Assembly (NCBI RefSeq): GCF_033958435.1
Contig: NC_134138.1
Coordinates: 8,630,001-8,694,000, forward strand
From: Carettochelys insculpta
Lineage: Eukaryota > Chordata > Testudines > Carettochelyidae
DNA length: 64,000 nt
Direction: 5' to 3'
The notes beneath the pieces were generated by a model. The model searched no databases, had not been told where the DNA came from, and saw only the letters and a list, made by a program, of their open reading frames with translations. Shown in pieces: positions 56,374 through 64,000 of the stretch. Every line of letters starts with the position of its first letter. Position 1 is the stretch's first letter. The position numbers and the translations under genes are program-made.

Positions 56374-58503
56374 TGGGGTAGAACTCAGATCCTCTTTTGT
56401 TGAAAACAGGCTTTCTACTGTCTGAGCTAAAAGAGGATCTTTTATAATAGTTAGCAGTAAAGGGCCTCTGACACATAGTTGAACAGTTCTGATTCTACAC
56501 TCAGTGGATAGCAGGGGGATGAGGTTGCTCATTTAAACACCATACCAAAATTAAAAGAGTAGCCTTAACTATGACCCTGCCCTGCATTGTGATACCTGCC
56601 CAAATTCAGGGAAAGGCAGCTATGTTAGGGTGACTTCTATCCTCTTCAGCCGGTATGTGGCAAGGCATAGTAGGCTTTTTTTGTTTGTTTTGTCCCATTA
56701 TATATCTCTACTTGAAGGGAGAATGTCACCTGGGAAAGAGGGGCAGTGACTTCAGATCACTGAGTGCACTACAGAAGCCATGCTGGGTCTGGTACTGTCC
56801 CAACCAACAAGGCATGGTCCTCCAAGGGCTAGAGGGACTGAGAGGAAGCAGTAGCCAATCACAGCTCACCAGATGAGATAAAAAGCTTTGCCTGCCCTTC
56901 CTTTGGGAGAGCGCTGGGTGATATGGGGCAGGAGAAGCACTCCCAGCCCTGCAGCAAGGCATCGCAACATGACTTGGCCTTTGCTCAAAGCATGCAACAA
57001 ATTCTTTATTTTTCTAACAGAGTTCGAAAGCCCATGGAGCTGGTTTTGTGTTGACTTTCTATGAACGATTACAGGGTTAGCAAGCAGTTCACTGCATGAG
57101 ATGGCTTTGACAGTCACTAATAATGTAAGATCAATGGCTTGCCCTCCCTTAAGATACTGCGCTTATTTTTGGTTATCCCACTGCACAGCAGAAATAGAGG
57201 AGGTGCAGGGAGGGGTGGGTAGAAACCTGGAGAGGCATTAGGGTAGGTTAGTTTAAACAGGAGATGAATAAGGGGAAGGGCTCAATAGAGGGGTATAAAA
57301 TAACAAGCACTGGCGGGGGGGTCTGTATCTCCCCAGCCGCCAGGCCTATTGGGGTTCCAAAGATCTCCCACTTTATCCAAAGCTCTCATTTAAATACATT
57401 CCCTCTTTGCTCACATGCATGGTGCCTCACAAGTATCTCGATGCCTCTTTGTTAATCCCACGTCCCCAGTTTATGGTCTCATGCTAAACTTCTTCACTGG
57501 AGCACAATGTATCCAGCGACTGCAAACAACAGACACAAATGCTCTTGGGTGTAAGTCACACATTGTGATAAGACGGGGTTTCTGGGCACAGTTAGAGAAA
57601 TCAATCCAGGGTAACTTTGCTTCAAATCCAGGCTACTTACAACCCCAGGCTGGGATTTCCCTCCAACTAAGGCAAATCCAACCAGCCACCACAGCACCTC
57701 TGCCAGCCCCCGGGGAGCCAAAAGCCACACAAGCAAACACACAGACTTTCCAGCTGCTGTACCAGCCCAGATCATCAACCCCCAAATTCGGGTGAGGGGC
57801 TCTTAAGCCTGTTTCACCCAACACCACACAGATTCTTTAGGCCCCAAAGGGTCCAGCCCCAGCCCCGGTCAATATATACTTGGATCTTACGCAAATCACC
57901 TTGCAAAAGGCAGATCGTTAGATCTAATATCTAAGGGTTTATTAATAAAAGAGAAAGAATAGGGTTACAGAGAAGAATTGTTAAAGCGATATCTTACATA
58001 CAGCAATCACAACCACTGACGAAGGCCAGAGGTATTATTTGCTGATTCTTGAAAGCCTCTGAAAGTTCACTTTAGGTTACATGAATTCAGCTTTTGGAGC
58101 ATTGTAGATCCGGCCCACTGGGGTCCGCATGCTGGGCATGGACCCTTGGAGACCACAAGACAAAAGATCCAACATGGACACTGCTAAGACCACACTATTG
58201 TTCTCTCTTCTGTGTTTTGGGACCAACTCTTTCTTCTTCCCATAGCCCTTGAGGGTCTGCTCCGACCTGACTCAGGTGGGCTGTTGTAGCAAACTGCCAT
58301 TGGATGAATCCCAGGAGACAGTCTCCATTTCTGAGGCGGACCTCTTGCTTTGTCTCAGCCCAGGTCACCTGACCATTGGGCTGCATTGCATTGACAAGTC
58401 CCAAACATCGGGGATGTGGATTGGACTGTCTGAGCACTTGTTTATAGTCCATTCATCACGGATAGGACTGAGTTTACATCTCCTATTGTGAAGCTTAGCA
58501 CAC
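56374..58503. other. Intergenic, no gene recognised
   Basis: The frame at 57415-57795 has no recognisable domain. Confidence 0.5.
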
Positions 58504-58678
58504 AAACAAGTTTTGAGCATGAGTTTTCTTGAGCACAGACTCACTTCATCAGATGCCGTCTGTGCTCACGAAAACCCATGCTCAAAACTTTTCTGTTAGT
58601 CTATAAGGTGCCACAGGACCCTTTGTTGCTGTTACAGATCCAGACTAACACAGCTACCCCTCCGATACTAGCTCATTA
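58504..58678. repeat. Head-to-head foldback of the GTGCCACAGGAC family
   Basis: AGTTTTGAGCATGAGTTTTC ... CTTCATCAGATG is inverted in CGTCTGTGCTCACGAAAAC ... ATGCTCAAAACTTTTCTG; the right half runs on to CAGACTAACACAGCTACC. The join is at about 58556, the same internal point as in the foldback at 33294-33490. Confidence 0.88.
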
Positions 58679-58834
58679 TAGGGGCTTTTTTACATACTTT
58701 GCTTTATCTAATTCTTGACTCCCATCCCTCCTTCTGCCCTTCTGTTCTCTGATTTGCTCTCCTTGATAATAACTTTTCTGATTTGTCAACCTTGATTACT
58801 ATTTTTGGGTCTCTGTGCCTTAAATATTGAGTCT

Positions 58835-58985
58835 GTTCTGGTATGGCTATGGGCTGAAGAAGTGCTTCTGTCCCACGAAAGCTCATCAGCTAATAAATTA
58901 TTTTGTTAGTCTTTAAAGTGCTACTGGACTGCTTTTTTGTTTTTATAGTATATAGACTAGCACGGCTTTCTCTGTGTTACTATGC
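58835..58985 (+). repeat. CTTTAAAGTGCTAC family repeat
   Basis: TCTGTCCCACGAAAGCTCAT, TTTGTTAGTCTTTAAAGTGC and AGACTAGCACGGCTTTCTC. Confidence 0.78.
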
Positions 58986-60415
58986 ATAGATTCAAGGCAT
59001 CAGCAGCTTTCAGTAGACACCACACATGACTCCTCCCCGCCCAGCACAATATATGGGGCCAATAGCCACATTAAAATGCATTAAAATGCTTCCAGACCCA
59101 ATATAAAAATCCAGTCACACAACACACACAACTGCTGGAGAGCTGGGACTAGCACCTTAGTCCTCCGGAGCCAAAAGCAACAGCTGCTACGACATGACCA
59201 GAGAAGACCTCCAGGTTAGGACTCATATTGAGGTAGAGTCCTTAGCTGCCCCATGGACTCAACCACTTGAGGGCAACATCAGTCACTCCTACCCAGCCAG
59301 AGCGTCTCCTCTTAAAAGCCTCTGAAACAAACCCTGCTCTGGAGCTAACACACGGGTTCTGGTGTTCCCCCCTGGGAATGCCTTACCCTGAGTGCTTTCC
59401 CCATTTTGCATGTTGTGTTACATACCATGCTCCGGACAGGCAGCTGTAGCCCATACACACTCCTAGTGAGCCATGTACTCGGTGGGTACATCTGCGTGAG
59501 GATACAAACTCCACAGCTGGCCTGGGTCAGCAGACTCGGTTTTGGAGAGTTCAAATACCAGGGCTAAACACTGCTGTGTTGATGTCCAGCCTTCGGCTGG
59601 AGGGCAGCTCTGGGACTTTCCTCCCAGGCTGGGCTCTGCAGGAAGCAAAGGCAACTCCAAAGTGGGGTTCCACCCTGCACAATGGCAATCCCATTATCTG
59701 CTGCACACCCACATCACAGCCAGCTCCCTCATCCAGCTGGTAACCCCCAGCAGCCTTCACCCCTCGCTCCATTCACCCCCACCCAACGCAGAGCTCTGAA
59801 GTCCAGCATCACCCAATGCCTTCATTCTAGCTCCCTCCACCTGGCAGCCTCTTCCTGCCGACCACCCCAGTGCCCTATTAAACCCCCGACTCCATCTGGT
59901 ACCCACAGAAGCCCCCTGCTTACATGACTGACTATGTGCTCACCAGCACCTGCCCCCATCACTCCTGGAGGGGAGCTACACCAGCCCCTCATAGTTTCTG
60001 AATTCTCAGTCCACCTGTAATGGATTTTTATACCCCACCCAATCCATAAGCTCAGAGCTGCCCTGAAATGCAGCATCCTCTGGGGTGGAGCATCACAACC
60101 AGCTAGAATATGGCAATGAGTGGGAAAGGTTGGAAGGATCTTTACGCTGCTCTTCTGAAAAGTGCCGTAGGCTCTTTCGGGTCCCTGCAGGTTAGGGAGG
60201 AGATGCAGTTTAAAGGGTTTGGTTGGAAAGCTAGCCCCACCTAGGGATCAATGAACTACATTTGCCTTGGCAGGATAAGTCACCAGGGTGGGGATTTGAA
60301 CCACATGGGTTCACCTCTGAGCCACATTGAGTTTAGTTCATTGCTGGGTCACCGCTGGACATTTTAGAAGGAGGAAAGAAAGAGCCCTCGGGGCCTGATC
60401 CAAAGCTCAGTCACT
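58986..60415. other. Intergenic, no gene recognised
   Basis: No conserved frame or bounded repeat. Confidence 0.5.
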
Positions 60416-60900
60416 GTGATGGGGCGTGGTCCCAGGAGACCCCTGGGGATGTTCCCCGGTGTGCTGGTGATGCCACTGAGACTCACCTTGTTTCGAGGGT
60501 TCCCCAACCCTCTGTCCTGCTGAATCAGAACCGCTCAGCTCCTCCAGACAAGCCATAGAGTTGGGATTACTGCACCCTTGCAGAGCAGTTCAGACACTGT
60601 AACTCCAGCTCTGGGTGGATGCAGTTGTAGGGCACAGCATGCAGGGGGTCAAACACCAGAAGGGATCAAAGCACCTCCCAGATTTTCTCTCTCTGTGCAA
60701 AAGATTTGCATAGGTAGGTTCATTATGTAAGCCCCCGCTTATCAATGAAAGGGTAGAGTGGTAGCCCTCCCCAGGAAAGAGCAGTTTTCACAGAGTTAGG
60801 TTATAAACAAAAGCATTTTTATTAAGCAAATCAGTTGGATACAAGTGGTTATAGAAAAGGACAAGCAGATAAAAATAAGTTATCAAATCAGAGGCTGTGT
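60416..60900 (+). repeat. Possible LTR-type repeat start
   Basis: CTGTGATGGGGCGTGGTCCC resembles the start of the LTR-like segment at 26548, but no matching right end is found. Confidence 0.25.
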
Positions 60901-61423
60901 CTAAATTGCTGAGAATTGCCGGGAAATGGTATGCATTTGCATGTCTCCTGAAGACAGTTCTGTCAGGAGAGGCTTTGCCAACATTTGGTGCATGCACATG
61001 GTCCCAAATATTGGGAAACCCCCCTCTGCCAGCAAATCCATTCTTCCTTGTATAACAAGGAGGACTGGGAAGTCAGTGGAGGACTCCCAGAGCGGCAAAC
61101 TTTGGGCGGGAGACCTCCTGGCTCCCGACAGAAGGCTGATATCTAGGCATAGCCAAAGAGGAAATGCACAGTGAATTCTTCTCCCCTAGAAATCTAGGTA
61201 CTTATATAAGCAGTTGCTTTTATATCAGGTGAAATCTTCAGGTCAGAAATGATATTATTCTGACCTGGTCTTCAGTAAAGTCCCCTGTTTTCCTTAGGGT
61301 GTTTCCCGCAATTTCCAAGGTCAGCTCCAGACAAAAATGCAACAAGCTGAAAACAAAACAATGGAGGAATTCCAGGGCGCCTTTATACCTTTTGCCTGTG
61401 CAGGGAATTCCCTTGTTCTCTTT

Positions 61424-61822
61424 GGCTGCATCTACCCATGCCCCTTCCTTTTGGAGGGGGCATGTTAGTGAGGCAGTTAGAAAGATGCTAATGATGCACT
61501 GACATGAATATGCAGTTCCTCTTTAGCATAATGGTGGCTGCACGCAATTTGAAAGTGGCATTTTCAGAACGCACATCACCCATATAGATGGGGGCCTTTT
61601 GAATGGACGCCATCCACCTCTGAAAGTTCCTTCTTCCTAAAACCAAATGGGAAGAAGGGGTTTTGAAGTCAGGGGGGGCTTTCGAAAGGCCCCTGTCTAC
61701 GTGGGCGGCCACCATTATGCTAAACAGGCACTGCATATTCATGTCAGCGCCCTATTAGCATCTCCCTAACTGTCTCATTAACATGGCCCCACCAGAAAGA
61801 GGGGGTATGTATAAACACAGCC
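61424..61822. mobile_element. Harbinger-like MITE, about 399 bp
   Basis: Ends GGCTGCATCTACCCATGCCC and, inverted, TATGTATAAACACAGCC. Arms share ATGCTAAT/ATTAGCAT and TGACATGAATATGCAG. Flanks TTT and TTG. Confidence 0.8.
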
Positions 61823-62199
61823 TTGGTGTAACGGTATACTCCAAGGTGGAGACTGCCCTGTGAGAGGATCACCCGCCCAAGCCCATTGTAGGCAATCACC
61901 CACTGCCTGCCTGCTGGATTGCATGTTTACAGTCAAATTTGTCAGATGTGGATTGACACCCATTAAGTTGTCTCAGGACAGCTGTCCTCTCCCAAGCCAC
62001 ACTACTGTCACAACAGGGTGACCACGACTCCTGTTGAGGTCTTCCAGAGACAAACATTTGGAATACAAATATGTAAACATTAATAACTTCCGCTACAAAA
62101 ATGACACATGCTCAAAAATAGGTTTTACAGATCCAGCAGGTTGTAACATTCAAGTTGGTAAGTCACAAGCCTCCTTTTCTCCAAAGCATTTCTGAGTTA
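61823..62199. other. Intergenic, nothing recognised
   Basis: No gene. Confidence 0.5.
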
Positions 62200-62270
62200 T
62201 GCATCTATAACTGCCAACAGGCAGAATCAAACCTGGGACCTTTGGAGCTCCATGCAGGAGCCTATAATAG
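62200..62270 (-). mobile_element. tRNA-derived SINE fragment
   Basis: CAGAATCAAACCTGGGACC then CCATGCAGGAGCC is the inverse of the B-box side of the SINEs at 44255-44665. Confidence 0.65.
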
Positions 62271-62543
62271 CAGCAGTTCCCAGCCGGTGACCCATTTTGA
62301 CAATTCAGGAAGATTTGGTAACCCATGGCAATTCAAAAACTGGGGAAGGCAGTGCCCTAACTAGCTGATTTTGCACCTGAGGCTCAAATATAAAATTGTG
62401 CCCCCTTATGTTTATATATTCATAATAGTTATTTCATAGAAAAGGGGAAATATATTAATAAAATACTAACACTGCATTTACTATAGTTAGTCAGAGTTGT
62501 GGTGGTGGAAATACACTCATCCCCCTGCCTTAAACCTTACAAT
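62271..62543. other. AT-rich spacer
   Basis: No gene. Confidence 0.5.
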
Positions 62544-62850
62544 CAGGGGCTAGGGGAGTCACACTCAGGGGCTAAGAGTCACTCAGGACCTAGAGGGGCT
62601 GTAGGAGTTACACTCTGGAGCTGCAAGGAGCCAGGGGAGTCACACTCAGGGGCTGCAGGAAGCTAGGACAGTCACACTCAGGGGCTGCAGGAAGCTAGGA
62701 CAGTCACGCTCAGGGGCTGCAGGGGTCTAGAGGAGTCACACTAGGGGCCTAGGAGTCACTTGGGGCTGAAGGGGGCTAAGGGTGTCTCACTCAGGGGCTA
62801 GGGGAATCACACGCAGGGGCTGGAGGGGGCTGGAGAGGCACAGGGAACCC
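62544..62850 (+). repeat. Minisatellite, about 32-bp unit
   Basis: Units of the form CACTCAGGGGCTGCAGGAAG then CTAGGACAGTCA. Two adjacent copies at about 62650-62715 are nearly identical; others are diverged and vary in length. Confidence 0.85.
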
Positions 62851-64000
62851 CACGGCTAGAAGCCGGCTGGGGCATGGAGCGCCAGCCTGCAGAACCAGAT
62901 GCCCAGGTGCGGCGGGAACCCCAGCCCACATGGCTGAAAGCCAGCTGGGGCAGAACCCTGGCTGGGGCTGGGGGGAACCCCGACCCCTGAGGCCTGAAGC
63001 CAACTTGGGCAAAGCCCTCCCTCCCAAAAGCATTCTCAGGCTCCCACCTTACCCGGGCTGGGCGCTGCTCCTCAGGTATGCAGTTCTCTGCCCTGCGGCT
63101 GAAATGGTTCTCAGTGTAATTGATTGGCTTACCTGCCTGACAGCTGTTAATCCGATTAAGAAGTTGAGAACCACTTCAGGAGTGTGAATGGCTTCTTAAG
63201 AGCCGCCTGTGGAGCTGCCCAGCCCAGCGAGTGACCCTTTTGAAATGTAATCACAACCCCTGCTTGGGTCCCGACCCATAGGTTGGGAAACCCTGCTGTG
63301 TAGTTTGAGCTGAGAGCCAGCTGGCTCTCAGCTAAGGCGACAGAGGAGACTCCTTCTTTTTCTGTTTCAGTGGTCTAGGTGCCACTACAGAGGACAGTGA
63401 CTCATGCCCCAGAGGAGGGTGGGTTACGCCAGCATCTTTCCCTTTGCGCTGCATCCCCAGACTCATGTCCTCCTAGGGCCAGCTCATCCCAGCCCTACTG
63501 TCTGTCCTCACATTCAGGCCCATGCCTTGCTCAACACCCCTCTGCCACTGCCTACCCAGATCCATGACTCTCCGGCCAACTTCCTCTCCCCTCTCTGCCC
63601 CACCCTCTCGGTACCTTCCTCCTTGTCCAGTCCTACATTTCCCCTCCTTCACAGCCAGGCCCCTCCGCTCCCCTCACCATTCCTGTCTTGTGGGGTGGGG
63701 CAATGAATCTCCTGCCTCTCCTCCATCCTTCCAACCCATTCGGGGGGATCAGCTGACTTCTGAAGGGCTGTGTCCCCCCATGAGAAACTCCAAGCAGTGG
63801 CCAGGCCAGGGCATCCTGGCCCTGTAGCTTGGTGGGATGGCTGGAGACAGCCTTGCCCGGCACAGAAGAGGGCAACGTTGAATGTTCCAGGGGTGGGGAA
63901 GGGATGGTCTTTGCCTTTCAACCCTCTGAAAGGCCCAGAGAGACTGTCTGGGTCCCACCCGTCCCTTCCTGACCCCATCAGAGGGAGGAGAAGGAAGGAC
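62851..64000. other. Intergenic, GC/pyrimidine-rich, no gene recognised
   Basis: Overlapping open frames at 63379-63978 on both strands lack motifs. A 26-bp perfect palindrome lies at 63308-63333 (centre CCAGCTGG). Confidence 0.5.

Noticed and set aside
63308..63333. 26-bp perfect palindrome
   Set aside because: The GAGAGCCAGCTGG part is a normal phrase of the local tRNA-SINE family, so the symmetry is probably accidental.
1..64000. CRISPR arrays, bacterial operons, functional tRNA or rRNA genes
   Set aside because: None seen. The tRNA-like stretches are SINE heads without a complete cloverleaf, and the DNA is vertebrate.

Overview
The window is vertebrate nuclear DNA, most likely from a turtle (probably a cryptodire). 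The reasons are abundant CR1 LINE fragments with the 3' end ATTCTAT-type repeat, tRNA-derived SINEs that carry a CR1-like tail (the arrangement known from cryptodiran SINEs), an APE-type LINE with a C-terminal zinc-finger-like motif, and many short non-autonomous DNA transposons. It has no bacterial-style gene density. Only one protein-coding host gene can be supported: ARC, the neuronal activity-regulated protein domesticated from a Ty3/gypsy-type gag, with its coding sequence at 47385-48602 on the + strand.

Layout. 1-12 kb is gene-free and holds a partial CR1 (2.1-3.3 kb), MITEs, SINEs and a large foldback (8231-9540) split by a 5'-truncated LINE. 12.07-12.68 kb is a GC- and G-rich, promoter-like locus of unknown origin. 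12.9-16.54 kb is a nearly full-length APE-type LINE whose ORF stays in one frame and is broken by only four stop codons. 16.5-46 kb is a mosaic of CR1 pieces, tRNA-SINEs, LTR-like segments, hAT-like MITEs (TIR like CAGTGTTCCCTCTAA, internal AATAAATTTTGTTATGTGC) and Harbinger-like MITEs (TIR like GGCCGTGTCTACAC with 3-bp target duplications).

46.4-53.2 kb is the ARC locus: an alternating purine/pyrimidine tract, CCAAT and TATA-like boxes, a 5'UTR, a single-exon CDS, then a predicted 3'UTR with two introns and two AATAAA signals. Two mobile insertions in the 3' part of the locus fall inside the predicted introns, which supports the model. 53.2-64 kb is again gene-free, with MITEs, foldback dimers, an LTR-like segment and a 32-bp minisatellite.

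Genes do not form operons here. The recurring theme is retroelement-derived sequence at different stages: a domesticated gag gene (ARC), a nearly intact LINE, and many dead or non-autonomous copies. I found no clearly new multi-gene system. The best leads are the ARC gene architecture, the LINE-interrupted foldback, and the families of palindromic or TIR elements.
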